In this document: piece by piece, positions 11,629-26,600 of the stretch | Numbering within the stretch: position 1 is the stretch's first letter | How the letters are laid out: the number at the start of each line of letters is the position of its first letter | Assembly (NCBI GenBank): GCA_040954595.2 | Contig: CM082580.2 | Location: 12,276,001 to 12,340,000, forward strand | Direction: 5' to 3' | Length of the DNA: 64,000 nt | DNA from: Balanoglossus misakiensis | Taxonomy: Eukaryota; Hemichordata | Notes under the pieces: generated by a model | Databases searched by the model: none | What the model was told of the DNA's origin: nothing | Seen by the model: the letters and a program-made list of their open reading frames with translations, nothing else | Position numbers and translations under genes: made by a program

Positions 11629-14600
11629 TTAGAATCTATTATTTTGCCACATCCATCGTTTACAGGCATGATCAATAGCCAAGGTCTTCCACAGTTGTTC
11701 CAGAACTTGAAATCTCTCTCTGCTCAGGAACAGCGGCTTTCCCCTCCTGTGCATGTGGAAGGAAAAAGACAGACATAATTTTTGGTTATTTTAGTTTCAT
11801 TTATAATTTATTTATGTCTATCTGTTGAAATACACGTTTCTGTTGGGTAGTTGGGCTTTTGTAAACATGGTTTCAGATCTGCATTTCATATTACCTGAGG
11901 TCACGATCTTCTTCGCCGTGGCTGTCCAGGTAGAGTGACCCCCAAAGACACGCCCTTTGACCTCTGACAATGAAGACCGTGGTGGAGTTGACGCCAAGAT
12001 ACAGAGCAGTGCCAGCACCACAGTTGATAGCATGCTGAAAATAGCAGGAAAATAGTTATATGAAATGTGGAACTTCTGTGTGTAACTAACAATGTTGTCA
12101 TATCTGTAAGATTCACACTTGCTGAAAAAACGTCTTCAAAAATTGCACATTCTGAACAGGAGAACAGAAATATCAGCGAAAGTACCTGCATGGACTCCAG
12201 CTGACTCTGCTGTTTGCAACAGTCCTTATAGAAGCACACCATGGTGCCACACACCAGGCAGACGGCCGGCTCTTTGGGAACTTGGCAACACACATGACAC
12301 TGCCTCTTTCTGTAATACTCAAAAATCCTGTCGTAGTTCTGTGGAAGCTCCAGCAATCTCGGCGCGTAAAAAATAGGGTTGTACAACAGCAGATTCTGCA
12401 AAACAAGAGGAGTGTACATGTAGTTGGACTTTGATGACAAGATTACAAATCTTTTCTGTAGTCCCCCAGTGGACATGAATTTTTGAGGGGGAATTAAAGG
12501 GGAATAAAATCAAGAACACCTGGATCAGCCAACTCGGGAACCAGCACAAATTTTCTGAATCCCAATCACTGCCTACTCTCCCTAACCTGCCTCAAATGAC
12601 ACAACTGAAAACGATCAGAGAAATATCAGTTCTTACCTTTCCCGTCTGCTGCTGTTTCTTGACAAACCTGGCCAGCTCTTCACACCAGACTTTGATGACA
12701 GATTTGGGGTCGCCGTGGGCGAACTGCACACACCTGAGACTGTACACCATCCGACTCTTTGCGTGTGGATCGGTTGGCAACTCTCTGCATGGCAGGCCCA
12801 GGTAATTCACCAAAACTTCAAATTCCAAGTCGACGTTCTGCAGAAGGAAGAATCATTGTGCTTAACAATATAACACACAGGTTCGTACTGTATGGATAAA
12901 CTCAGCATTTTGTTTGTCTCAGGTAAAAGTATATAGGGAAAAAAATGACTCACTTGGCATGGCGGCAGATCATCTTTGAACATGTGATGTTGTAACAACG
13001 CCGCGATTCTCAGGAAGGGAAGACAGTGCTGTTGAATGGCATTTTCTACACTTTGAGGTGACCACACTGATTGACAGATCTGGAAGAAAACAGTGACAGA
13101 ACAAAGATTACTTGATTTGTTTATGAAAATGTTAACATTGAGGGGATTTTCCTGGGTGGTATGACAACCCCCCCTCCTCCAAAAAGATAACTTTATTTGT
13201 ACTTACAGCAATACCAGGAAGCATATCCGCATCGAGATACAACCAACTTGGTGAGAGGGAGCTGATGACATAACTCATCAATCCCTCTAATGTCATGCCA
13301 TGTGTCTGAAAAAAAGAGAACAGAAAATAAAGTGATCTGTGTTTTCAGCCAGTCCCTCTAACACCCTGGTAGGACTTATTATGATTGGGCTTTTTTTATT
13401 AATGACCGGAACAACAAAGCCTGGTCTTTGAACTACTGTATTATGTGGCTTTTAAAAAATATGTCTATGCATGCAGCTTTCAAGAATGTCAAATTCATGT
13501 GGACATTCAATCTGACTGACAGATGGAGGGATTGGATCCTTTGCTTTGTATAAACCACCAAGACTTGCAGTATTGCATACACACCTCCGCTCTCCATCGA
13601 CTGCCATTTTCTTGCCAGGCTATTCTTTCTCCCTCTGGAAACCGACAGCTGATGATGGCCAGGGCTTGTACGTACAACAGCGAATACAGGGACTTGACAA
13701 TACACACATAATGTTCTGATGTTAAGAAGAGATAATAGGACAGCACTGTTAACACTACACATGTATTTATGTTCTGTTGGGACTACACTGAAATTTCTTC
13801 TCAACATAATTACATTCAAAATCTAAAATGTCACTCAGAATCCTCAGGGCATCAGTATTGTAACAGGCTGACATAGAGGGCGCACTACAGCACTCATCAT
13901 GGTGGATGAACTTGACACTGACCTTTGGAAAGTGGCTGAGGTAGTGACAGAACAAACTGCAACAACATTGAAGTGGCGTCGTGATACATTAAAGGCACTT
14001 CTTTCTTGTCAACCATCACACTGCAACGAACACAAATGGATGATTATAACTGACAGAGATACTGACACAGAACGAAGAAAACTATGAAATGAGCATCAAA
14101 AGTTACAGCTGCTGCCCCTTTATAATCCTTTCACCACAATGGTTTGATCCAAATCAATTGTTTTCTATGGTAAAGCTGGATGTGTACAGTGGGAAATGGG
14201 GGTGAAAGGGTTGAATTTTGGCTGTCCGCTACAAACTACAACACACTGGATGATTACTGGAAATGTATGAATACCTTTTCTTGTCTTTGCTGCCATATAT
14301 CTGTGTCAGCCGTGACCATCTTGGCAGCAGGGGTAACTTGACAACTATTCTGCAGTGCATACCAAGTACATCAAGCAAGGCTCCTGAAATAAAAAATAAA
14401 ATTGTTCACCAAACTGTGAGTGAGAATTTATATACAAATGTACATGTAAATTATGAATGTACAAACAAGTTCAGTTGGACAACTAAAAGCACTAAAATCA
14501 ATTTTTCATTATTATGCAGCTCAAACTTACCAATGCAAGATCTCTTCTGTGATGTACCCGACGACGACACTAAATTACCACCTCTTCTCACAAGCTCAAG

Positions 14601-17600
14601 TTCAAGATTTGTCCTAAAAACGAATTAAAAAGAGATTGCGTTTAGTGTAACTGGGCATTTCTGAAATGGAGTGCACTTAACCCCTTCTGCTATCATGGTT
14701 TGTAAATTCCGATTCTATTGTTCTTATGGTAAAGTTGTATATTACCTTGCCACGGAATAGATAAATAGGAAGAGGTTTTCCGGACACTGGGTCTTGCAGT
14801 AGTGAGTGAACTTGGGATAGGTGGCATTTGTGATGTCTTCCATAATGCTCCCCATGGCACCAGTCAAAGCAGACGAACTCTGAAAAAAAAACACCATTGT
14901 AATTATTATGGGGAAAGAACACTAAATGAAGCTTAGAATCAACTACTCAACCCACCACGCAATCAATGAATCAGTCAACCAACTTACATGTACAAGGCAA
15001 TAACCCACCACAACTAAACAATACATGTACTTACTGGTATCGTTTGGGATTTACCCATGATAGATGCCAACTGCTTGGCTGCTGATGACATACTGCTTTC
15101 CGTGGCAACCAGAGCCTGAGGCCCCGCCCCTGACTGTGGTGTGCATGGTAACACTGCATTGGACAGTTGTCGACATAACGGACATGTGAATTCTCCCCGG
15201 TCAACTGCTAGGTTTTGTGTCATATGAATCTGTTCTGTCTGCAAGAAAAAAACAAACAAAGAAATTTACAGTCAACATTAGTTTGCACATCTCATCCACA
15301 AGTCAGAAAATTTCTCACGAATCTTTCAGCTCAGGTGGAGATGTCATTTACTGTATATTCACAAACTTGCTTCTCAATTTCTTGAATGGTGGGGTCCAGT
15401 TAACCAAAGGCAAAATAAATTGATCGCATGGACGACTTACCCGAAGTGACTGTAGATAGGACTTATGACACTGTAAATGAAGATAGTGACCACAGGTCTG
15501 GGCGTGTACTCCTCCTTCCCAACCAATACTCACTGCTTGCAAACAGGATGCCTGTAAGACAGAGGTCAACAGAAACAAACACGCACTGAATAAGGTATAA
15601 TTGTTTTTCAGTAAAATACAAGACATCTCAGAGGGATAAAATTTTCACAGAGATACCTTCACAGAAAGCCATCACTGCCAATATTTCTAGATGGTGCAAC
15701 CACTGATACTCACATCATCAAAATACTTCTGTAATGTGCTGAGTCTGACATCATGTACAGCACTGCAAAGATTGCCCTGGTACAATGTCATGCCGTCACT
15801 AACCGGCAATTGACAGCAAGCCGGGTTCTGCGACCTATGACCTAACACTGGAATCAAACAAACACAGGAAATCTTGAAATCAGTACCATGAAATGCAAAC
15901 TGCTCAAAAACCCTCAACTGATTTTAAACTAAAGTGCATAAAAGACCAATCATCAGCATTGACACTCACCACTTGTGGCTTGTAATAGGACGACCATACC
16001 CATTGGACTGTGTTCAGTTGACGGCGAACTCTGCCCACAAATGACACAATCATACTCTTCCGCTGACGCCTGGGCTTCAACTTTGACCTTTGACTCTTCT
16101 TCTGAGCCTGCACTGTCATCCATTACTGCAATAAAATACAGAAGTCAGTCTTTATGAGATACAACCCATGTTGCACAATCTGTCTTTCTATTTCCAAGAT
16201 TAGAACACAAGCAAACATTGGCCACAGTGAAGTAGTAGGTGATCACATCTAAGTAAGTTACAAGGGTTTCACATACTCACCATCAGATTCCAAGGCCTGC
16301 TCCATGAATTTCTTCTGTCTCGACGCAAACTGAGCCAATAACTTTTGCTGTCTTTCGCGGGCTTTTCTCCTCCTACATGAGACAAGAAGCAAGTTAATGT
16401 GACTTTCCATCTAACAAGACCGACAACGCCAGGCCAACACTGGACAAAAACGCCAAAAGGCAAGAATCTCTGAGGGTATTTTTACCTTTCACTTATTGAG
16501 TCTTGCTCACCACCATCACTGCCATCTGGAGTGTCACTGACATGACAGATCTCTTCCAAGAGTCTGTTTGCTTCCGAGCTCAGTCGGGCTACCTTATCAA
16601 GAAAGAGTTTGATATAGTACGGCCCGTCTCCCACCCTCACCCCGCTCACTCTGTAGTCCTTCTTTGCTTTTGACGGCGGTTTGTAAGAGTTCTCCTTGCC
16701 CGAGAGTCTGCAGTATAATTTGACGAGCAGACTGAGAATGCTTTCGTTCACTTGTATGACCTCTGTTGAACTTGAGGCACTGCTGGGGGTGGGCGTTGTC
16801 TGGGACAACTTGGGTATGGCACCCGCTCCCGCACTGGAAGCTGAATACTGAGTGGGCGTTGGTGCCGGGGCCTGCATAGTTGTGGGTGCGTGGGTGGTCG
16901 TCGATGACGCAGTGCTGTGGCTGTCTGCGTCCCCTTCCCCTGTATCCATGGTATCCTCCTCACTACTGCTGTCTTCTATGTCGTCCGTATTGGTGCCCTG
17001 AGTGTTGACGTTTCCCTGCGCCACTGCGTCGGTGACCAGCCCTGCCCCGCCCGCCAACAGACCGGCTGAAGACACCAGAACGAAGACTTCGTCGTTCATT
17101 AATGAACTCAAAAGCTGATCTGCATTCGCTTTGGCACTCGCCTGCAAAGGTACGAAAAAAATCAAGTTGTATGTACAATTTGAAAAAGTAGAACTTTCAG
17201 ACAGAGAGAAATCATTAAATACAGGGTAAAATATCGTTTCATACTTTTACTACAGTAAGCTGTCAACCTTTTTACCCACAATGCAGTTATAGTACATGTA
17301 GTGTGATTTGACCCCCTCGCACTAAGTAAAAACTTATTTATGGTAGAAAAAAAACTGTAACGTAGCAAGGGTTTATATTATATTATGCATTGCTATGAAT
17401 GGTGGTAAGAATTGTCCAGTAGGATAAGCTTACACTTACAACATTTGGTCGTGTTGCTTCTACCCATTTTGGCACAACAGCTTCCTTGATGGTTTGTCTC
17501 AGGTTTGGCAAAATGTAGTCATGGGAGAACCAATCTTTAAACTGCTTATCAAGAACCCTGTCTAGAACTTCAGTTCTCTGTAAATATTATGAGACAATAA

Positions 17601-20600
17601 ACAAAGTTACATGTCTGGAGAAATGGGTTAAACGCTATCATATGTGTGGCCTTGGAACGTACTGTAATGATGTGCAACAAATAAATACCTTTTCCATTTG
17701 AAAGCTTGGGCAATCAACTGCCATGTCCAGTAACATCAACGCCAGATAAATGGGAGGTTCTGGAATTGATTTGTTGTGGAAAGCCTGTTGTGAGAACGAA
17801 GAGGAAGAAAGTCAATTTGTGAAGTACACTAGTAAATAGTATAAGGCTAGTAGCTGGTGTGGACGTTTTCATTTGAATGATCTCTTTCTTTGTTTGATTG
17901 GCAAGACAAATAAATCCTTCAGAGGCAAACAACTCGCATGTACTATGCCATGTCTGACAATTTCAAAAAGGTAGTCACATCCGGGTTTTGTTGGCAAGCC
18001 GTAGAATTTGAATTGTGGGAAATCGTGCCTGTGGATGTAAAGCTGTGTATAAGATTAAGCAACAGCAATTCTATCAGCATACAATTGTATCATAGTACAG
18101 CTCACCTTGTAGAGTATTGTGAACAGAATGCCGTGTAGCGTTCTACAGTGTAGCACTCGTCTAAGACCTGCAAATTCTTTATTGATGATTTTCAGCGCCT
18201 GGAATGGAGGCCAAGGGGAGCCTGCACCACTAAATCTGTTTGTATTCTTCATGCTGAAATAACAGAAGGGGGGGGGGAAGGGTTAAAATTCTGCTCCTAC
18301 ACTTAATTCCCTGCGGGCACAACTCGCATTTCGCAACCAGCACGGTGAGATTATTAAATCATTTCTAACAGCTGCAGACACATAAATTCAGTCAGGCAGT
18401 TAAATTTGCGATAAATTATAATGTGGTCTTTGAAAATACTTAGGGTGTGGTTTGATCCCTGCCATTTTCAGATGACACCAAATTCTACGAATCTGATCTA
18501 AATTATTTAATAATATTGAACAGCTGTAGATTAATTTGTTTTATTCTAATAATTTATCTTCTTAAAATCACAGTATTGTTTTCTGATAGAATGTATTGGA
18601 GTGATTGTGATATACAGAAAAGAAACAGCCCCACCCCACCACAGACTATCACACAAATGGTTCATTTGCAGAACCCACTTGTTTTGGGCCCCTATATTAA
18701 ACGAACAGTTCCAACTTTTCATCTTTCCCACGGGCTACGATCAAAGCCTGCAGGTAACACCAAGCCATCACATTACCCTTTCACCACAAATGGTTCAGTC
18801 CAAACCCATTGTTTTCTATAGTACAGTTGGACCTCTGAACAGGGACCTGGGGAAGAATGCAAACTCGGCACTACTTACAATGCTGTATATCTATCCATTG
18901 CACTTTGTATGTCTCTCTTGTGTACAGCTCTGAGTGTGACATGCAGTGGGTCATAATGCTTCTCCCACACTTCAGCCTTGGGAGTGTACATGCCTTGTTG
19001 CATGGCACCAGCCTCAAATACGGGCTCCTTGTAGTCAGAGACCTGTCAAGAATTTAGAACATGTACCCCTGTGAAAAGCATGGTAAAACAGGGGGACACC
19101 AAAGTCCTTTGCACAAATATTGAAAAACAAATGTCAGTACAATGGGCATATATACATACAGCTGCCTAGCAAAAATACGTAAATTTTGATCGACCAAATG
19201 AATGCAATGTTGTTTTAGCTGCCACAGTAATGTTATCTGTTCAACATGTAATTCACTATTCAGTTAATAGAATGATACAAAGTTGAGTTTCCCCATACTT
19301 TGTCTCCATCACACACACACAAAACCCAGGAAGTTTTTTCTACAAAAGTAAGGTGTGTTCCCATTACGTGTTTGAGAATTGTTTCAAAATCCTTCTCAGG
19401 TCCTGTGAGTCCAGTCTTGTCTGGGACGAGGTCTATCAGCTGACTGTGCGTTCTATCACGGGCACACAACTGCGTTACGATCTCTCCTTGTAAGATCTCC
19501 TTATCTGAAAGACCTGCAAGCAGAAACATATGCATCCCGTGAGATGTACATCACAGAACAGCTTTTATTCAAAACATCAGCCACTATTTCTCATTCACAA
19601 TAAAAACAAACCAACACAGGCTGGCAGAAAATGACAAGGTCACAAGCTCTGAGTACCACGTAATCAGTATCTCAATGAATAAGTAAAGGGGTTCAGTTCT
19701 CACCTAGAAGTTGCCGATTATTCATCAGTACAGCCAAATGTGTTAGGGCGCCCTCTAGCATGGGCATTTCCCGGTCACTCTCCAGGTGCGAATTCCGGTG
19801 TTTGGGGGCGAACGTCAGCCAGTCCATGATGGAGAATCTCTCGAATATCTTGCTGATGAAGTAGTCGGGATCCAACTGTGACCCGCAGAGCTAGAGTGAA
19901 TCATAAAAGAGCAGATAACATTGAGTGATCAACCTGATATGGACCATAATACCTGTTTATTGCATTTGCACCTGCTGTGTTTGTGATTTCAGCGAGCGAA
20001 TGAGAGTGAATTCTTGACACGGTCAAGTATCCCATGCTCTTGAATACCAGACAGAATCAGTTAAACTATATCTAGTCCAGCTGCTGAGTTTAATGTTCTG
20101 AAATTCAGAAGGTTATTTGTTACAACTTCTGGAACAGGAAAACAAGTGTAGTCATCTAGAGAAAGCCCTTTAATGCACCCCCCCCCCCCTTCCACCCATC
20201 ATTACGCCTATGCCATTATGAAACTATTGTACTTTCTTTGTGTGCAAATTAGAACTCAAAACATTGGATGTTTGTGTTCTGCAGCAAATAATGGGAACTC
20301 ATTATAAAAGGTATGCTGCATAATGGTATCGAAGGCTGGAATTTATAAGTCCGGAAATGAACAGATCAGAAAAGCCACTATAAGTGCAGATATGCTGACA
20401 GGGTCGGGCACCCATTGCAATAGGGACTCCATCATTCATCATAACCACTGACCCTTTCAAACACTTCTCAGAGAATAGTAATCGATGAGGCATCAACTCG
20501 ATCACTGACCCTGTCTCATCAAATATGAATATAACACTTTAAGCACACAACTGCACTCATACAAATTAAAAAACAGAGTTATGACAGAAAAATGAATGAT

Positions 20601-23600
20601 TAATAATCCATCAATCAATCATTGATTGATCTGGTTGAATGATTCTTCCATAACAAATAGTAACTCATTAAAAAAATAGTAATTCATCTTCATCAACACT
20701 ATTGACCTCCTTAAAACATTTTTCCCACCGACAATAAATTGATGAGGCATAGAAAACATTACTGCCCTTGTTCACACTCATTTAAATTACACCAAATATG
20801 AATTGAATGTGCGCCTGTGTTATTTAAAAAAAATAAAAATCAACAAATATGCAAATCAACCAATATATTTTTAAAACGCCATTTAAATTGATGCAATCCT
20901 GTTGTGAGGTCTTCACCATATCTGCAGCAAGTTACATCATTTTGAGACAAAAATTTTAGATGTATTGCTAGTTACAAAAGTTCATTAATTATGCATATTT
21001 ACAATTGAAACTGTTCATCCATTGTTGATTCTTAGTTGGTTGTTGACTGATGTATGGTCGGTCTCAAACTTCATCTGTCACACTACAATTAACTTGTACC
21101 ACACTTGTAAACTCTTGTTAATTAAAAACATGACTTTGACAGACTCACCTGAAGTAGAAAGATGTCTGGATCAATCATAGAATTACAGAAATGACTTTGG
21201 GCATAGGTCATCGCTTGACCCCTGATCTGAAGTCCATTCCGTGCCCACATGCCACAGTGTATTTCGCAGTTGGCGACCTGAGAAAAAAAGCCATAGCTAA
21301 TGTACATGGGCTGTTGCCATTTATTATTTACATAATGATCACATGATCAATAACTTAAAATCCTCCTACAAGTTCTACATCAGTTCTTGATTCTGTACAA
21401 GGAAGAAAGTTGAGGGTAAAATCACAATAAAACAATAAAATAAAACTCATTCAGAGGGTAAGATTTTGTATAATGTGTGAAATCTTTCCTCAAATCTGGA
21501 TGAATTCATTCCAGAAAGTATGTGAGAATGATGTAGAGTGTGGCTTCACATGAACGGCAGAAGATATTATGAGTGGATAGTAGAAAGACTGTGACAGCGT
21601 TGTCACTGAGAGTGATAAAAAAGCAATGATCTCAGTACACACACATTACAGTTTCTCCCCACGTAGAGTAAGACTTTAATAAACTAAGTGCATCAAAGCC
21701 TTCTGCAACATAAATGAACACCACAAATGTAGTAAAGCTGAACTCAAGGCTACCTTGCTTTGAAAATATCACATTTCTGATACATAAACTTTACCTACGA
21801 GAGTAATAAACCGCTGTTTAGCTCACCTGTATTGCCAGTGGATGAACCATTAACTTTTTCAAGAAATCCTCGGAGAGGTTGAAGTATTGAATTTTAGCCT
21901 CTTGTTTTCTGATTGCCTGAAAATAATAGCATATACATATAATGTATGATTTATCTCAAATCTTCTGAGTCAATTGTACTTTTTCTCACTTCCGAAGCTC
22001 TTATGGGCATTTCATCTGCTGGACCAGGTTTAATAATTTGCTATGAAATATAGCTGCATCTCAGCATATGACAGAACTAATTTCAATAAAATTCAACACA
22101 CCATCAATCACAATTCATTAGGCACTCATGTGCAGGAAATTCCACAAACTTTTGTCAAATTAAAAGTAGGCAATATTTCATTGAAAGTGTTACTTCTACC
22201 ACTCAATGTTCAATTTCTCTGAAAATGTACAGGGAATTGATCATAAAAACAGATTCAAAAGAAAGACCATGTCAAACCTTAATTTGTAGTTCATTTTTTA
22301 TCATCACAATGATTACATCATCAATTTCACAAAGAATCTCATTTTACGGGAGAAGAGGGAGTCAACACTATAATGAAGCAATTGCATTTCTCAAAAGAAA
22401 TTCATTTTTATGATTGATGGCACAAACTTTTTGTCAGCAAAGATCAGCGAAACTACAACCTAGTAGTATTCAAACGCAATTGTATGTCTAAAACTTTGGC
22501 ATTTAAAATCTGATGATGAACGAAATCATTACATATATGCATATTTGTAATTCCTCAAATAACTACATCTGAATTTGTACTCTAAAGTTTGCTTTTCAGA
22601 ATAGGAATAGGAAGAGTTCACATACATGTATCTCCAGTAACAGTTTGGTGTTTAAGAACAGTTCTTTAATTAACACTACTACCACTGAGGCATAACCTGA
22701 TATACCCTGGACAGCAATGAAGTTCACCCACCCACAATGTCCGTGATAACAGCAACATGTACTGCACGTAGAGTTTTCAAATGTCACTTACTTGGCTCAA
22801 CAATACGGCCAGATATCGGTGAAGCGGCAGGTGGAAGGATATCTGATATGGATTCGGGTTGTCAGACACGTTGAGAGCGTCAAACCAGTCTTGCAGATGA
22901 ATCATGCACACTTCAAGCAAAGACTTGGAAAGATCTATCGATTCCTACAAAAACGAGTAACACACTTGACATGTCAAAAATAGATGCATATTACAAGCAT
23001 GATTATTTTGATATTTGAATCAAACAATTTTCTCAAGCAGAATACATGTATCTATATTTTAAAATACTGATCAATAAATTCCCTTGAAGCCATAAAAGCA
23101 GGAAAAGGAAGCTGCAATATAAATCTCTGCTCGATGCATAGCCAACGGAGCTCAAATATTCCAGGCATGATTACACTAAGATTGAACATGAATAGTCGAT
23201 CAGACGTCTGTCCTCTGAACAGGTGGAACACTTTTAAGCTGGCAAAGAGTGACGAATTACAACACTCCTATCTTGACATTTACAACAGGATGCACTTATC
23301 TCTCCCAGCTCAAGTCATTAATCTATAAGATGATTTTATTTCCATTTTTCACAAGCCATGACCACAACTGGAAATCTTGAATTCTTCTCCCTTCTTTTGC
23401 TGTCACTGTGGTGTCATGATGAGATCCCTCCAAAACACTTACCTTGGTTTTACAGTGCGATGCCATCTGCCACAAGGGGGCAGCACAAGCTTCAAGTTCA
23501 GTGGAAAAGGCGGCATAGTACGTGTTGGGTTCAAACTCCACGTGCTGGCTTAGTTCTCTGATGTTAAGATTCATTCCTATGAAAGTGACATGACATAATG

Positions 23601-26600
23601 GTGAGGCTAGCAATTGATAAAGGAACCTCTATAAACCAGAAAACAAACAATTTCTTCGGTCCCTTTGGAGCACAGAGATCACCCCTGAACAATAACTCTT
23701 TCAGGCTATAAATCATTCACCTGCAAAATAGGACAGAAAGACCATCCAGTACTTGAGAAGTGTCTGATCCTTCAGAAACCGTTCTGCTACTTGTCTGTGC
23801 GAGAGAACGTTGATCAGGTCACTGACTATCGGCCAGTAGCAGTTATATACCAGAGTACGGTGCGCGCAGTTGACAACCATGTGAAAGTTCTGATCAGGTT
23901 CTATGGTTTAAAAAGAAGAAGAGACAAAAATTATCACCATTGTGTTTGTATACTCATACACCAATGCTGTGAACACAAATGCGGTATTTGAACTACATGT
24001 ACATGTATGGGTCTTGTATCATGTGTATGCAACTCAAAACAGTCTTCAAAAAAGTTTAAGTGACATTTTCAAATACCACACTTCCGGTACATGAATACAT
24101 GCGTACAGTGAACATAGCTGACTGGCAATGGGTGATCAGCCATGTAAACATAAATGTAGGCACAATATGGTGCCTTTAATTCACAATGTAAAGTGAAATT
24201 AGTTGCTGTTATGGGATGGCATAACACCTGGGATTTTCCACCAAATAATTTACAACATGGTCGACGTTACAGAGAGCGCCCTCTGGGGACATATCCTTCA
24301 GCCCAGTTTCCGAGCTAAAACAAGCAAACACTACAAATTAAAACAGATCATCTGTCAGTGTCATACTCCACCCAGATGTGCAACCCGCAGAAAAATCACA
24401 TGCTTGTTAATGTTTCCCAACTGAGAACAAAGAGATCACCAAAGTGATTTTTGCATCCTTTGTTGTTTGTGACTGGTATTGTTCATATCAGTGGCTAATT
24501 TTGTGAACAACTAATCCCTATGACAACATATAGGCCAGAGTACATGTGTGGTACAGTTGCAATTTTACAATATCACCATGAAGATGTCCAGTACATGTAC
24601 ATGCATAGACAACTGTCATTATCTACTGATGTACATTATTGATGGCTGCCTTCAGCAATAGGTTTGAGATGTTTACATGTAGATGGAAAATATATCATGA
24701 TAGACATTAACGTGTGTATTTAAATGACAAAAAATGTGATTGTGTAGTAGTTCTTTCCACAGTTTTTTATAATCATTGACATAATTGGCAGAGTCGACTT
24801 TCCAGGAGTGTACAAACCATATTTCTAGGATCATTTCTAACTTGTTTTGAAAACTTCTAAGAAATTTTACTTAGGTCTAAGATCTCAAATATTCATACAC
24901 AATGCTATGTGGTATAGGCTGCACAACATAATGTATGGCTATTGCATCAAGCCGGTATTTACAGTACAATCAGACATCAACTGAATTTGCTTTAATGAGT
25001 TTTTGATCAATTTCTGTTTGTGATCATCCTACAACTGTGGGTACAGTGACACAGGTGGCAATGGGCGATTGAAAAAGATTACCAATTCCTGGGTGGGCCC
25101 TACAGGAAGCGGTTTGTAAAGGTAAAATTAATTCCCATGACACCATCTGGCAACAATTTCAAACCGCCCGTAAAAAGCAAGGTGACCTTGCCAGCATCAA
25201 TTATACAAAAGTATTCTATGCGTAGGTTCTATGCGGGAAGCAGGTGACATTCAGGACACCAATCCACACTGGGATTCCATTCTTCATCTTTCCAAGAACT
25301 GAACCCAAGAGAGGTAAACATTTCAACACTACATTCTGCTTGATGTCAATAACATTGCCAAAACATAACCACATGTATATACATCATAACAGTATTTCAC
25401 TATTCTTTTATTGTTCATAATAAATCTTTTTACAGCCCTGATTGCATGCACGTATTGCACTACAGTTCGTATTGCACTCTAGGGCCATAAAGCAAACCAT
25501 ATGACCTCAGGTGCTAAAACTTAACAGGGCCATAAAAATGATCAACGGATGTCATCAGGAGAAGCTCAAACTAAGGTCAATCATGTTAATTAAACAGTAT
25601 CATGCTGTATCACTGTGACTGTACTACACACGAAATGAAAAAATTCCAGTCTGCTGAGATGAACAACCCCCCCCCCAAAAAAAAAAAGTATGCTCCAACA
25701 AAAAAATAGTGAGTTAATTATTATAAGGATAAGGTTATGATGCGTGTAGCAAAATGTTTACTCTAATATGCTGCAACCAAAGTATTTATTTCTCAATTTT
25801 TTTAAAAACAACCAAACAGATGTTTCCAACATTCACAGTGACTGTACAGTTTTCAGCATTAATCATAACACTTATCAGTCAAATTTGTATCTTGTTATTG
25901 TGAATATACTATTTTGGCAAAGCCATTAACCGAACCCTCTCAGCAAAGCTGATGGAAGATTAGGTTTAAAGGCCATTCTCTGAGTAATAAATTGAATTAG
26001 TCAAGGGCTTACCGCCTATTGTGCTTGGTATGAGAACATCATCTTCAATCATGTTTAGCAGTGATATAACCATGACATGTAACAGCTGCAACTCGTCTGT
26101 CATCTTGGTGGCCAGCGTCTCATTGCTGAAGAGCTGAACGCTGATGTGAACGACACGGTTGGAAAGTTTCTCCGGGTGTTCTGTGTCGGCCAATGCCACG
26201 GATACACGGCTGTAGTGCTGGACAAAGGCTTTGGTGAACGGTTCCTGCGAGCATTGACGAAACACAGCCCCCATCAAAAGATGGTACGTCACACAGTCTC
26301 ATCAATGTGATCACTGACTCAGTATTTAACAAACTTCAGCACAACTGAAACTGGAGACTCATACCTAAAGCTGTGTTACCCCAAAGAACACCCGTCCCCA
26401 CCCTTTCCCAATCCACTGCTTCACTCTCAATTCCTCCCCAATGTTGGATTTCTGGGCTACTTTTGAGCTTAGCAACCCCCACTCTCTAACATGCATATCC
26501 AGCTGGACCACGTAAAACAATTTTCTTGCCAATATCATGTGACAGTCTCAAAGGACTGGATAATGAGGAGGAGGAATGACCTCAACTGCTTCTACGCTGA

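Larger units (their letters stand above)
11629..14879 (-). other. UBR3: UBR3 exons 24-34: C-terminal region
   Basis: Exons in order: 14746-14879, 14531-14613, 14275-14383, 13923-14020, 13585-13715, 13207-13305, 12954-13079, 12637-12837, 12186-12395, 11895-12034 and 11629-11746. Exon 32 encodes [20 protein letters not shown] and exon 33 follows with [13 protein letters not shown]. Together they form the conserved Cys/His-rich C-terminal fold of UBR ligases. The final exon ends in [10 protein letters not shown] then TAA. Exon 28 uses a GTGTGT donor. All junctions preserve frame. Confidence 0.92.
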
